A stretch of 64,000 bases of DNA. Source: Pseudomonas brassicacearum (lineage in GTDB: Bacteria > Pseudomonadota > Gammaproteobacteria > Pseudomonadales > Pseudomonadaceae). Position 1 is the stretch's first letter. Each line of letters opens with the position of its first letter. Below are positions 25,975 through 35,397 of the stretch, one piece after another. Location: the NCBI RefSeq assembly GCF_000585995.1, contig NZ_CP007410.1:2631430-2695429 (forward strand), given 5' to 3'. The translations under genes and the position numbers were made by a program. Under the pieces are notes generated by a model. The model saw nothing but the letters and a program-made list of their open reading frames with translations. It searched no databases and was not told where the DNA came from.

Positions 25975-27276
25975 ATGTGGAAGCTGCTGATTCGTCTGTA
26001 CCTGGTCACCATCGTCTCCTACAGCGCGGCGATCTACCTGATGCCTGAGCTGGTGATCCGCTTGTTCCATGAGCGTTTCCTGACCTACAACCTCGATCAT
26101 TCCCGGGGGCTGCAAAGCTTGATGGCCAAGCAGTTTCGCGCTGTGCCCAGCGCGCAATGGCCGGCGTTGGCGGCGCAGATGGACAAGGAGTTCGAGCCGT
26201 TGCGCATCGAACTGGCGGCTATCGACGATCAAGGCTTCAGCGCCAATGAGCAGGCGCGTCTCAAGCGCGGCGAGAACGTGGTGCGCCTCGGCGACTGGGC
26301 CTGGCGCACCCTGGCGGTTGCGCCGTTGGATGAGCACACGGCGGTCAAGATGATCGTGCCGCCGGACCCGGCGGATGTGAGTTGGTTGTATTGGAGCATC
26401 AACGTGCTGATCGGCGCGACGATGCTCGCCTGCCTGCTGCTCTGGCTGCGGCCGCACTGGCGTGATCTGGAGCGTCTCAAGCGCACCGCCGAGCGCTTCG
26501 GTAAAGGTCACCTGGGCGAGCGTACGCACATCGCCTCACGGTCGAACATCGGCAGCCTCGCCCATGTGTTCGACACCATGGCCGGCGACATCGAGAACCT
26601 GCTCAACCAGCAGCGGGATCTGCTCAACGCCGTGTCCCACGAACTGCGCACGCCGCTGACCCGGCTGGATTTCGGCCTGGCCCTGGCGCTGTCCGACGAC
26701 CTGCCATCGGCCAGTCGTGAACGCTTGCAAGGGTTGGTGGCACACATTCGTGAGTTGGATGAGCTGGTGTTGGAGTTGCTGTCCTACAGCCGTTTGCAGA
26801 ACCCCGAGCGTTTGCCCGAGCGGGTCGAAGTACCGCTGGATGAGTTCATCGACAGCATCCTGGGCAGTGTCGACGAGGATCTGGCGGCGCCGGACGTGGT
26901 GATCGATGTGCTGTTGCACGGGACGTTGGAGCGCTTCGTGCTGGACCCGCGCCTGACCGCCCGGGCCTTGCAGAACCTGCTACGCAATGCCATGCGTTAT
27001 TGCGAGAGGCGGATCCAGGTGGGTGTGCGGGTCAGCGACCGAGGTTGCGAAATCTGGGTCGACGACGACGGTATCGGAATTCCCGATAGCGAACGCGAGC
27101 GTGTGTTCGAGCCGTTCTATCGCCTGGACCGCAGCCGCGACCGCGCCACGGGCGGCTTCGGCCTCGGCCTGGCCATCAGCCGCCGCGCCCTGGAAGCCCA
27201 GGGCGGCACCCTGACGGCCGAAGCCTCGCCCCTGGGCGGAGCGCGCTTCAGGCTATGGCTGCCCACACCGTCCTGA
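25975..27276 (+). CDS. RstB-like sensor histidine kinase
   Basis: 433 residues, inner membrane. First membrane segment 7-25, periplasmic sensor ~26-137, second membrane segment ~140-160, then WLRPHWRDLERLK opening the HAMP (as in RstB, WMRPHWQDM). H-box NAVSHELRTPLTR puts the phosphorylated His at 222. The ATPase domain has LLRNAMRYCE (N-box), DDDGIGIPDSERERVFEPF and GGFGLGLAISRR. Partner of the preceding regulator in one operon. Confidence 0.92.
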   Translation: MWKLLIRLYLVTIVSYSAAIYLMPELVIRLFHERFLTYNLDHSRGLQSLMAKQFRAVPSAQWPALAAQMDKEFEPLRIELAAIDDQGFSANEQARLKRGENVVRLGDWAWRTLAVAPLDEHTAVKMIVPPDPADVSWLYWSINVLIGATMLACLLLWLRPHWRDLERLKRTAERFGKGHLGERTHIASRSNIGSLAHVFDTMAGDIENLLNQQRDLLNAVSHELRTPLTRLDFGLALALSDDLPSASRERLQGLVAHIRELDELVLELLSYSRLQNPERLPERVEVPLDEFIDSILGSVDEDLAAPDVVIDVLLHGTLERFVLDPRLTARALQNLLRNAMRYCERRIQVGVRVSDRGCEIWVDDDGIGIPDSERERVFEPFYRLDRSRDRATGGFGLGLAISRRALEAQGGTLTAEASPLGGARFRLWLPTPS

Positions 27277-27280
27277 ATCC

Positions 27281-27322
27281 TGTGGCGAGGGAGCTTGCTC
27301 CCGCTGGACCGCGAAGCGGTCC
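27281..27322. repeat. Single REP (GTGGCGAGGGAG family)
   Basis: One unit with its internal hairpin, between the convergent kinase gene and DUF1345 gene. Singletons are rare in this window. Confidence 0.8.
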
Positions 27323-27332
27323 CAATGGCCCC

Positions 27333-27974
27333 TTACCCAAACAACCCCGCCGCAATATTGATCGAAAACCCAAGAATCGCCGTGTTGAACACAAATCCGA
27401 TCAACGACTGCGCCAGCACGATCTTGCGCAGTTGCCGGGTGGCAACCCCCACGTCCGACGTCTGCACCGCGACCCCGATGGTGAACGAGAAATACAGGAA
27501 GTCCCAGTAGTTGGGCGTGGTCAGCCCTTCGGCAAACCGCAGGGCCGGCTCCTTGCCCTCCCAGGTGTAATACAACCGCGCATAGTGAACACTGAAAATC
27601 ACCCCGATCAGCAACCACGAACCGATCACGGTCATGGCCGTGAAACCGTAGTGCAACAGCTTGCCGGCGGTTTGCAGGTCGCGGCTGCCGGCCAGTTCAA
27701 AGGTGATGGTCGCCAGGCTGGCCAACGCGGCGATGCAGACCACCAGCAGGACCAGCCCGGCATTTTCATCTTCGATTTCGGCGATGCGTTTGACGTCGGG
27801 CGCCTTGGCCCGCACGGTCAGCCAGGACATCAGTATCAGGTAGGTCCAGACCCCGGCGTTCCAGCCGATGAGGATTTTGCTGATGATGGAATCCATTGGC
27901 GCCAGAAGGCCCACCGCCAGGCCAAGGACCGTGGCGCTGGAAAGACGCGGGTGAGTGCGGGCGAGGAAGGGCAT
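27333..27974 (-). CDS. DUF1345 integral membrane protein
   Basis: 213 residues with about five hydrophobic helices and the DUF1345 signature [20 protein letters not shown] followed by an aromatic [13 protein letters not shown] segment. The family is common in pseudomonads and uncharacterised. It is 49 bp from the 5' end of pncA and on the same strand, possibly cotranscribed, without an obvious functional link. Confidence 0.85.
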   Translation of the reverse strand: MPFLARTHPRLSSATVLGLAVGLLAPMDSIISKILIGWNAGVWTYLILMSWLTVRAKAPDVKRIAEIEDENAGLVLLVVCIAALASLATITFELAGSRDLQTAGKLLHYGFTAMTVIGSWLLIGVIFSVHYARLYYTWEGKEPALRFAEGLTTPNYWDFLYFSFTIGVAVQTSDVGVATRQLRKIVLAQSLIGFVFNTAILGFSINIAAGLFG

Positions 27975-28023
27975 GGAGGCTCACTGTTCGAGAAAGGTGC
28001 GCTGAGTATGAGCCATCAGGCGA

Positions 28024-28677
28024 TCATTGGAGGAGTCGGCCGGCTATCGCCGTCGATTGAATCAATTCCACCCCTGCGGTCTGCATCCTCCGGATCGCGC
28101 TGTCCATCGAGCCGTCGATATCAATGCCGCGGCAGGCGTCGAGCACCACAAAGGCGTTGAATCCCGCCGTCCGCGCGTCCAGCGCCGTGAACATCACGCA
28201 GAAGTCCAGGGCCAGGCCCACCACGTACACCGTGTCGATGCCGCGCTCTTTCAGGTAACCCGCCAATCCGGTCGGGGTCTGGCGGTCGGCTTCCATGAAG
28301 GCCGAATAACTGTCGATGTCCGGGTTGCAACCCTTGCGAATGATCAGTTGGGCGTGGGGCAATTCCAGCGCCGGGTGCAGTGCGGCGCCTTGACTGCCCT
28401 GTATGCAGTGGTCGGGCCAGAGTTTCTGCTCGCCGTACGGCAGCTGAATGATGTCGAAAGGTTGCTTGCCAGGATGGCTGGAGGCAAACGACGCATGTCC
28501 GGCCGGGTGCCAGTCCTGGGCGAGGATGACGTGCCTGAATGAGCGCCCCAACTGATTGATCAACGGCACAATCTCGTCGCCTTCCGGCACGGCCAATTGA
28601 CCGCCAGGGATGAAGTCGTTTTGTACGTCTATCACCAGTAAGGCAGCGGTCGTGGTTCGGGTGACGGGAACTGTCAT
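28024..28677 (-). CDS. pncA: Nicotinamidase
   Basis: 217 residues, cysteine hydrolase of the isochorismatase fold; converts nicotinamide to nicotinate for NAD salvage. Catalytic triad D17 (LLVIDVQNDF), K115 (IIRKGCNPD) and C160 (GLALDFCVMF); metal ligands D55, H57 and H90 (QDWHPAGH, WPDHC). The start is fixed at 28677 by a perfect AGGAGG eight bases upstream. The frame stays open for a further ~398 codons through the upstream REP array, but that extension is repeat translation, not protein. Confidence 0.95.
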   Translation of the reverse strand: MTVPVTRTTTAALLVIDVQNDFIPGGQLAVPEGDEIVPLINQLGRSFRHVILAQDWHPAGHASFASSHPGKQPFDIIQLPYGEQKLWPDHCIQGSQGAALHPALELPHAQLIIRKGCNPDIDSYSAFMEADRQTPTGLAGYLKERGIDTVYVVGLALDFCVMFTALDARTAGFNAFVVLDACRGIDIDGSMDSAIRRMQTAGVELIQSTAIAGRLLQ

Positions 28678-28770
28678 GAATAAATCCTCCTGGAAGTGGT
28701 TCTTCGATATTAGCCGAGCCGCTTGGGGCTCAGGTTTTTGTCGCCAACTTCCTCGCTGGCTGATACACCG

Positions 28771-29739
28771 CCTTCGCGAGCAAGCCCGCTCCCACAGGGG
28801 GCTGGTGGTGGGCAGGATTGCTGAGAACTCCCCGTAAAACTGTGGGAGCGGGCTTGCCCGCGAAGGCGGCGGCACATTCAATATCTTTGCAAGCTGACCC
28901 ACCGCCTTCGCGAGCAAGCTCGCTCCCACAGGGGGCTGGTGGTGGGCAGGATTGCTGAGAACTCCCCGTAAAACTGTGGGAGCGGGCTTGCCCGCGAAGG
29001 CGGCGGCACATCCAATAACTTTGCAAGCTGAACCACCGCTTTCGCGAGCGAGCCCGCTCCCACAAGGGATTGGTGGTGGGCAGGATTCCAGAGAACACTC
29101 CGTAAAAACTGTGGGAGCGGGCTTGCCCGCGAAGGCGGCGGCACATCCAATAACTTTGCAAGCTGAACCACCGCTTTCGCGAGCGAGCCCGCTCCCACAA
29201 GGGATTGGTGGTGGGCAGGATTCCAGAGAACACTCCGTAAAAACTGTGGGAGCGGGCTTGCCCGCGAAGGCGGCGGCACATTCAATATCTTTGCAAGCTG
29301 ACCCACCGCCTTCGCGAGCGAGCCGGCTCCCACAAGGGATTGGTGGTGGGCAGGATTCCAGAGAACACTCCGTAAAAACTGTGGGAGCGGGCTTGCCCGC
29401 GAAGGCGGCGGCACATTCAATATCTTTGCAAGCTGAACCACCGCTTTCGCGAGCGAGCCGGCTCCCACAAGGGATTGGTGGTGGGCAGGATTCCAGAGAA
29501 CACTCCGTAAAAACTGTGGGAGCGGGCTTGCCCGCGAAGGCGGCGGCACATTCAATATCTTTGCAAGCTGAACCACCGCTTTCGCGAGCGAGCCGGCTCC
29601 CACAAGGGATTGGTGGTGGGCAGGATTCCAGAGAACACTCCGTAAAAACTGTGGGAGCGGGCTTGCCCGCGAAGGCGGCGGCACATTCAATATATTTGCA
29701 AGCTGAACCACCGCTTTCGCGAGCGAGCCCGCTTCCACA
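28771..29739. repeat. REP (BIME-like) array: seven 134-135-bp double-REP units plus a terminal half
   Basis: Forward units start at about 28771, 28905, 29039, 29174, 29309, 29444, 29579 and 29714, so the period is 134, 134, then 135 five times. Each period has one CTTCGCGAGC-type REP, a spacer with TGGTGGTGGGCAGGATT, an inverted REP, and a second spacer ending TTTGCAAGCTGA. That makes 15 palindromes. The first two units carry one spacer variant (GGGGGCTGG) and the rest another (AAGGGATTGG), so the array grew by local duplication. The 28678-29930 gap holds nothing else except the leader of the next gene. Confidence 0.95.
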
Positions 29740-29930
29740 GCGGGATTGCGGCGGGGGTGTGGATCCAAGATTGTCTCGAAAGGGTAAGCAAAATGTCTTT
29801 CGTCGAAAACATTCCAGGTTTGATGGCTTTTTGATATTTGGATGATGCGTCGGCGATCCGATTGCGTACAATCGCCAGCCTCCAATCGGGCATGGAAGCA
29901 GTTCGGCTTTGCAGTCACGAGAAAAAAACC

Positions 29931-32009
29931 ATGCTCATCGGTAGTTACTCCCCTGCCTTAGTTTCGATTTCCCTGTTTGTTGCCGTATTAGCCTCCTATA
30001 CCGCGCTGGACCTGACGGGACGTATCGCCACCACCCAGGGGCGTGCGGCCCATCTGTGGATGGCGGGGGGCGCTTTGGCCATGGGCGTGGGCGTCTGGTC
30101 CATGCATTTCATCGGCATGCTCGCGTTCACTTTGCCGATTGAGCTTGGCTACGATGTAGCGATCACCGCGCTGTCACTGCTGATCGCCATTCTTTCCTGC
30201 GGTTTTGCCCTGTGGCTGGTCAGCCAGCCGAAGTTGCCGGTGTGGCAGCTGGCCTTCGGCGCGCTGATCATGGGCGCCGGCATCAGCGCCATGCATTACA
30301 CCGGCATGGCCGCCCTGCAAATACAACCGGGCATCGATTACGCCCCGACGTTGTTCGGGGCTTCGCTGGTCATTGCCGTCGGGGCTTGCGCGGTAGCGCT
30401 GTGGATTGCCTTTCGCCTGCGCCAGAACTCTCCTCACGTGCGCCTGGCCCGTGCCGGGGCTGCGGTGGTGATGGGCGTCGCCATTGTGGGTATGCATTAC
30501 ACCGGCATGGCCAGCGCACAGTTCAGCGAGGGCAGTTTTTGCGGGTCCTTGGACGGCTTGAGCGGCAAGGGCCTGGACAATCTGGTGCTGATCACCACCC
30601 TGGCGGTGTTGGCCATTGCCTTGCTGACGTCGATTCTCGACGCGCGCCTGGAAGCCCGTACCGCGGAACTGGCCCAATCGCTGACCCTGGCCAACCGGGA
30701 ACTGACCCAATTGGCCCTGCACGACCCCCTCACCGCACTGCCCAACCGGGTGCTGCTGGCTGATCGTATTGACCAGGCCATGCATCGGGTGCAGGAGCAG
30801 GGTGGTTGTTTCGCCTTGATGTTCATCGACCTGGATGGCTTCAAACCGGTCAACGATGCCTTTGGTCACCACATGGGTGATTTGCTGTTGCGGGACGTGG
30901 CCCTGCGCTTGCGCGAAGACTTGCGTAGCCAGGACACCTTGGCGCGGATCGGCGGTGATGAATTCGTGCTGCTGGTGCAACTGGCCGAGCCCGACGATGC
31001 CTTGCGCCTGGCGGCGCGCCAGGTCGGATTGATCGCGCGTACCTTCCGGGTGGCCGAACACGACTTGCAGATCTCCGCCAGCGTCGGCATTGCGCTTTAT
31101 CCCGGTAACGGCCAAGGCGCTGAGGAACTGTTGATGAATGCCGACGCGGCGATGTACCACGCCAAAGGCGCCGGCAAAAACGGCTACAGTTTTTTCGATG
31201 CGTCGATGAACAGCAACGCCCGCAAGCAATTGCAGTTGCTGCAAGACCTGCGCATCGCCGTCGAACAGCGGCAATTCAGCCTGTACTACCAACCGAAGTT
31301 CGACGCCGCCAACGGCCGGCCGGTCGGCGCCGAGGCGTTGTTACGCTGGACCCACCCGACCCAGGGCCTGCTGATGCCCGACACCTTCATCGACCTGGCG
31401 GAAAAGACCGGGTTGATCATCCCCATCGGTGAATGGGTGCTGAACGAAGCCTGTCGCCAGATGCGCGAATGGTACGTGCTCGGTTACACCGACTGGCGCA
31501 TCGCGGTGAACCTGTCGGCCTTACAGTTTTGCCACACGGGTTTGGTGCAGAGTGTGGCCAAGGCGCTGGAGACCCATAAACTGCCGGCCAACAGCCTGAC
31601 CCTGGAAATCACTGAAACCACCGCCATGAGTGATGCGGATGCGAGCATGACCGTGCTGCAGCAGCTCTCGGACATGGGCGTGGACCTGTCCATCGATGAC
31701 TTTGGCACCGGCTATTCGAGCCTGATGTACCTCAAGCGCCTGCCGGCCAACGAGCTGAAGATCGATCGTGGCTTCGTCCGCGACCTGGAGCATGACAGCG
31801 ATGACGCGGCGATCGTCTCCGCCATCGTTGCCCTCGGCCAGGCCCTGGGCCTGCGGATCGTTGCCGAAGGGGTGGAAACCAATGTGCAGCAGAGCTTCCT
31901 GACGAAGTTGGGTTGCGATTCGTTGCAGGGCTACCTCCTGGGCCATCCGCTGCCGGCCGAACGTTTCATCCATGACATCCGTCAGGCGCAACGCGTGGCG
32001 ACCGCCTGA
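29931..32009 (+). CDS. mucR: MHYT-GGDEF-EAL c-di-GMP enzyme, MucR-like
   Basis: 692 residues from ATG 29931; the frame opens earlier (29838) but MLIGSYSPALVSIS is the standard start of this family. Seven membrane helices (~1-245) carry three MHYT motifs (WSMHFIGM, SAMHYTGM, VGMHYTGM), proposed to bind copper and sense O2, NO or CO. The GGDEF domain has intact ARIGGDEF and the EAL domain intact GAEALLRW and TAMSD...DDFGTGYSS, so both cyclase and phosphodiesterase activities are possible. P. aeruginosa MucR (same layout, similar length) raises c-di-GMP for alginate synthesis. Convergent with the AlkD-like gene, 6 bp apart. Confidence 0.88.
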   Translation: MLIGSYSPALVSISLFVAVLASYTALDLTGRIATTQGRAAHLWMAGGALAMGVGVWSMHFIGMLAFTLPIELGYDVAITALSLLIAILSCGFALWLVSQPKLPVWQLAFGALIMGAGISAMHYTGMAALQIQPGIDYAPTLFGASLVIAVGACAVALWIAFRLRQNSPHVRLARAGAAVVMGVAIVGMHYTGMASAQFSEGSFCGSLDGLSGKGLDNLVLITTLAVLAIALLTSILDARLEARTAELAQSLTLANRELTQLALHDPLTALPNRVLLADRIDQAMHRVQEQGGCFALMFIDLDGFKPVNDAFGHHMGDLLLRDVALRLREDLRSQDTLARIGGDEFVLLVQLAEPDDALRLAARQVGLIARTFRVAEHDLQISASVGIALYPGNGQGAEELLMNADAAMYHAKGAGKNGYSFFDASMNSNARKQLQLLQDLRIAVEQRQFSLYYQPKFDAANGRPVGAEALLRWTHPTQGLLMPDTFIDLAEKTGLIIPIGEWVLNEACRQMREWYVLGYTDWRIAVNLSALQFCHTGLVQSVAKALETHKLPANSLTLEITETTAMSDADASMTVLQQLSDMGVDLSIDDFGTGYSSLMYLKRLPANELKIDRGFVRDLEHDSDDAAIVSAIVALGQALGLRIVAEGVETNVQQSFLTKLGCDSLQGYLLGHPLPAERFIHDIRQAQRVATA

Positions 32010-32015
32010 GCGGCT

Positions 32016-33119
32016 TCAAGGCAGGATCTCGAATGCCGTGCTGCCCAGGCGCTCGCCATTGACCAACAGATGCACCGCATGCCGGCCTGCATAGTGCCGG
32101 CGGGTGGTCAGTTCGCGAATGTGTTGGGCGCGGCTGAGGGTGACGCAACCCTGGGCGGGCAGGTCGAAGGTCTTGAGCTTGAAGACTTTGGCCGACGTAC
32201 CGCCCGAGGCTTTCACGTAATCGATGGCGTAATCGATCACCAGGCGCTGGTTCTGCCCAAGGGTTGACTGCACCTTGAAGGACAGCGTGATCGGGTCCCC
32301 CAGGCGAATGACCGCCGGCGTCACCTTCAGCTCCAGGACTTCGACCTCGGCCTTGCCACCCACCCCGATCACGGCCAGCGCCCGAGGGTTGCCTTGTTTG
32401 ATCAGGCTGCGCAACGCATGCCGGGCGATCCATGCAGTGTGGCGCTCTTGCAAGGGCCAGCTTTCGATCCGCTCCAGCACCCAGTCGGGATGCTGCTTGG
32501 TAATGTCGTTGAGGTGATTGGCCACGGACTTGCGCACATAGAGGCTGTTGTCGGCCTTGAGGGCGTCGAGAATCGCGGCGGCGAGGTCGGGGTTGGCCTG
32601 GATCGGCTCCAAGTGAAACGACCACGGCAAGCGCGGTCGGCTGCCTTCGCTGGCCAGGCGGCGGACGTGCTCGTTGGTATCCCGTGCCCAGGTGTGCATG
32701 ACCTTGAGGGTGCGCGCCAGGTCGTCACGCAGGAAGTGCCGTACCGCGAACTCCGAAGAGCCAAATTGGGTGAAGTACTTGAGCGCGTCCATGGACAGGT
32801 CGAAGCGGTGCCGGCCGTAAGCCGCCACGTAGTGCGGCAGGAACATGCTGACGAACATGCTGTTCAGGCGCGGGGCCAGGTCGCGCAGCACCTCCAATGA
32901 GGCTTCATAGCTCAAGGGCAGCACGGCATGCAGGCACTCGCTGACCCGCGCCATGCGCTGCATCACCGACAACTCGGCCAGCCCGTCGTTGGCCATGTTC
33001 AGGAATGCCCGGGCGTCGAATGCCGGATACACCGCGCTCATTTCGCTGGCGATATGCTCCAGGCGCGCGGCGTTGAAAATTTCCTTCAGGGCAGGGGAGG
33101 CAGTGGTCGGGGTCGTCAT
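32016..33119 (-). CDS. AlkD-like DNA alkylation repair protein (HEAT-like repeats)
   Basis: 367 residues from ATG 33119 (MTTPTTASPALKEIF). The frame extends 34 codons further upstream but that part is translated REP. An all-helical HEAT-like superhelix (~1-235) with SSEFAVRHFL and SLYVRKSVANHLNDI is typical of the AlkD/AlkC family, which excises 3- and 7-alkyl purines. The last ~110 residues form a beta-rich extension (VEVLELKVTPAVIRLGDPITLSFKV) seen in AlkC-type members and possibly Ig-like. Catalytic residues could not be assigned by eye. Confidence 0.82.
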   Translation of the reverse strand: MTTPTTASPALKEIFNAARLEHIASEMSAVYPAFDARAFLNMANDGLAELSVMQRMARVSECLHAVLPLSYEASLEVLRDLAPRLNSMFVSMFLPHYVAAYGRHRFDLSMDALKYFTQFGSSEFAVRHFLRDDLARTLKVMHTWARDTNEHVRRLASEGSRPRLPWSFHLEPIQANPDLAAAILDALKADNSLYVRKSVANHLNDITKQHPDWVLERIESWPLQERHTAWIARHALRSLIKQGNPRALAVIGVGGKAEVEVLELKVTPAVIRLGDPITLSFKVQSTLGQNQRLVIDYAIDYVKASGGTSAKVFKLKTFDLPAQGCVTLSRAQHIRELTTRRHYAGRHAVHLLVNGERLGSTAFEILP

Positions 33120-33156
33120 GGTGGGGTCCGTCGTCCAAGGTTCGTCACTATATCCC

Positions 33157-33284
33157 GTGGCGAGGGAGCTTGCTCCCGCTCGGCTGCGCAGCAGTCGTAG
33201 ACCCGGTGAATGCCGTATCACTGAAGGACCGCGTCGCCTGGATTGGGGCTGCTGCGCAGCCCAGCGGGAGCAAGCTCCCTCGCC
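33157..33284. repeat. REP pair (GTGGCGAGGGAG family)
   Basis: Two inverted units separated by a short spacer, in the 269-bp gap between the divergent AlkD-like and RcnB-like genes. Confidence 0.9.
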
Positions 33285-33388
33285 TCGGGGGGATGGGAGG
33301 CTTTCCGCTCCAGTCGCTGCTGTGAAGGGAATGATTCGCCGCCCGCGAAGTCCCAGTTTCAGTCCCTCGAATAACTGGAGTTTTTTCT

Positions 33389-33697
33389 ATGCGCAAACCC
33401 ACCCTGATCGCCAGCCTGGTCCTGATCTCCGGTCTCACAGCCCTTGGGCCTGCCGCGCAAGCCGTCGAGAAAACCGGGGATGCCTTGGAGCATTCGCCAA
33501 GCAATGGCCGCAGGCTGGTGGAGAACGACCGGGTACCGGCGGATTACCAGCGCGCGGACAGGGCCATGAAAGACTGGAAACAGAAGCAGCTCGAGCAGCC
33601 GACAAGCGAGCAGCAATGGGTGCATATCGACGACAAATACTTGTTGATCGAAACCGTGTCCGGCGCAATCGTCAAGATCGTTCCGGCCACGCGTTAG
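33389..33697 (+). CDS. RcnB-like small periplasmic protein
   Basis: 102 residues. Signal peptide MRKPTLIASLVLISGL...AAQA, cleaved near residue 25. The mature part has VPADYQRADRAMKDWK and ends QWVHIDDKYLLIETVSGAIVKI, the pattern of the RcnB family, whose E. coli founder helps control Ni/Co export. GGAG lies eight bases before ATG 33389. No metal exporter is nearby, so the role here is open. Confidence 0.82.
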   Translation: MRKPTLIASLVLISGLTALGPAAQAVEKTGDALEHSPSNGRRLVENDRVPADYQRADRAMKDWKQKQLEQPTSEQQWVHIDDKYLLIETVSGAIVKIVPATR

Positions 33698-33701
33698 TCC
33701 C

Positions 33702-34025
33702 TCAGAGCACTTCGCCTTTGTCCCACAGGTGCACCAGTTCACCGGGTGCCTGGTCCTCAGGCACCTGCAGCACCATCTCGTCATCGTGGTCGTCGGTGCG
33801 ATAGCGCACCTCGATCTGAAAAAAACGCTGATCGCCCCGGCCTGGGGTGGACGAAGTCAGCGGCAGGCAGCCTTCCAATACCGAGCAGATGCGCGTGCGC
33901 TGGTCGAGGTCGCACTGGGCGAACTCGATTTCCCGGGGGCGGGTCAAGGCATGGATAGCCGCCACGCCGCCCTGGCGTGACAGCCGTACCACGGCGTTAT
34001 CGTCGAGGTTTGGAAGGGTTTTCAT
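33702..34025 (-). CDS. Emfourin-type inhibitor of the adjacent M4 protease
   Basis: 107 residues from ATG 34025 (MKTLPNLDDNAVVRLSRQGG). Its ATG overlaps the protease stop in ATGA, so translation is coupled. GAGG lies upstream inside the protease gene. The sequence (VRLSRQGGVAA..., FFQIEVRYRTDDHDDEMVLQVPED) fits the emfourin family, small inhibitors encoded next to protealysin-like proteases. No signal peptide, so it acts in the cytoplasm where the protease is made. The longer frame to 34175 lies inside the protease gene and is rejected. Confidence 0.82.
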   Translation of the reverse strand: MKTLPNLDDNAVVRLSRQGGVAAIHALTRPREIEFAQCDLDQRTRICSVLEGCLPLTSSTPGRGDQRFFQIEVRYRTDDHDDEMVLQVPEDQAPGELVHLWDKGEVL

Positions 34026-35086
34026 CAGCTTTCCTCTGTCAGGTCGACGCCGACCTGGGCCCAGCCATCCTGCACCGCTTGCACCTCCCGTGCGCCGAAG
34101 CGCTGGCGGGCGTGCTCGACGGTCAGGCGGGCGAAAGCGCTGAAGGACGCGTCGTTGGCCAGTTTGCGGTCGCACAAGGTGTCATACCAGATCCGGCCGG
34201 CCTTTTCCCAGGCAAATCCGCCCAGCGCGGTGGCCACCAGATAAAAGGCTCGGTTGGGAATGCCGGAATTGATGTGCACGCCACCGTTGTCTTCGCGCGT
34301 GATGACGAATTCGCGCATGTGGGCCGGTTGCGGATCCTTGCCCAGCATCGGGTCATCGTAGGCCGTGCCGGGGTTGGACATGCTGCGCAGGCCGTCGCCG
34401 TTGATCTTGTCGGTGAGCAGGTCGGCGCCGATCAGCCAGTCGGCCTGGTCGGCGGTCTGTTCGAGCACGAACTGCTTGACCAGCACGCCGAACACATCGG
34501 AGATGGACTCGTTCAACGCCCCGGACTGATTGGCATAGATCAGCCCGGCTTCGCTTTCGGTGACGCCGTGGGCCAACTCATGGGCCACGACGTCCAGAGA
34601 GCGGGTGAAACGCTGGAAAATTTCACCGTCACCGTCGCCGAACACCATTTGCGCGCCGTTCCAGAACGCGTTTTCGTAGCCCTGGCCATAATGCACGCTG
34701 CCTACCAGGGCGAAGCCTTTATTGTCGATGGAATCGCGGCCCAGGATTTTCCAGAAAAAATCATAGGTGGCGCCGAGGGCATCGTAGGCTTCGTCCACAG
34801 CCGGGTCACCGCTGGCCGGTTGGCCTTCCAGGCGTATCGGCTGGCCGGGCAGTTCCATGGTGTTTTGGGCGTCATGCACACTGCGCTGCGGCTGCCCGGC
34901 CTTGCCTGGCTTGGGCAGCTTCGCGGCGGCGGGCGGGTTGTGCGGCGGACCGGGATTGTGCCGCAGGCTGCGCACGTGGGTCAGGGTGCCCAGGGCCCTG
35001 GAGCGTTGCTGTTCGGAGCCGTGGGCGATGATGCGGTTGAGAATGTACGGAGGAATGAAACTGTGAAGCGGGCGAAAATCAGTCAT
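34025..35086 (-). CDS. Protealysin-like M4 metalloprotease without signal peptide
   Basis: 353 residues. A short N-terminal propeptide with IPPYILNRI (the PPL-type motif of protealysins) runs to about residue 70, instead of the long thermolysin propeptide. Zn site H169-E170-LA-H173 (VVAHELAHGVTE) with third ligand E193 in NESISDVFG; a GGVHINSGIPNRAFY block is the proton-donor region. No signal peptide is seen. Family members are made in the cytoplasm and act on host or self proteins such as actin or OmpX in Serratia. Paired with its inhibitor gene. Confidence 0.92.
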   Translation of the reverse strand: MTDFRPLHSFIPPYILNRIIAHGSEQQRSRALGTLTHVRSLRHNPGPPHNPPAAAKLPKPGKAGQPQRSVHDAQNTMELPGQPIRLEGQPASGDPAVDEAYDALGATYDFFWKILGRDSIDNKGFALVGSVHYGQGYENAFWNGAQMVFGDGDGEIFQRFTRSLDVVAHELAHGVTESEAGLIYANQSGALNESISDVFGVLVKQFVLEQTADQADWLIGADLLTDKINGDGLRSMSNPGTAYDDPMLGKDPQPAHMREFVITREDNGGVHINSGIPNRAFYLVATALGGFAWEKAGRIWYDTLCDRKLANDASFSAFARLTVEHARQRFGAREVQAVQDGWAQVGVDLTEES

Positions 35087-35202
35087 CAGAAAATCCTTAT
35101 CTGAAATGCAGGGCCGATACCCATGTGAACCGAAGTGGCTGCTGCGGTTCCCTAGGGGCGGGTTTGTGTGACCGACCCAGGCGCTCAGCCATGCACGAAA
35201 CC

Positions 35203-35333
35203 GTGGCGAGGGAGCTTGCTCCCGCTGGGCTGCGAAGCAGCCCCAAAACCTCGCCCCTCAATGTGCCAGGCAGATCGCACCCAACCTGTCGGGATTGCTG
35301 CGCAACCCGGCGGGAGCAAGCTCCCTCGTCACA
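35203..35333. repeat. REP pair (GTGGCGAGGGAG family)
   Basis: Two inverted units in the 311-bp gap (35087-35397) upstream of both the protease and the FKBP genes. Nothing else was recognised in that gap. Confidence 0.9.
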
Positions 35334-35397
35334 AAAATTTGCCAGGTTCGCCTATTTCTGAGAAAACCCGCGCCTTGGATCACTCGGGAACGCCCTC

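Noticed and set aside
28771..29739. CRISPR array
   Set aside because: The units are palindromic REPs in alternating orientation with near-identical spacers, no cas genes, and a period of 135 bp; this is a BIME-type array.
28678..29871. A frame fused to pncA giving a 615-residue protein, and other long frames through the same stretch on both strands
   Set aside because: The 135-bp repeat length is a multiple of three, so frames stay open by periodicity (45-residue repeats such as CGSRLARESGGSACK). The pncA start with AGGAGG at 28677 is decisive.
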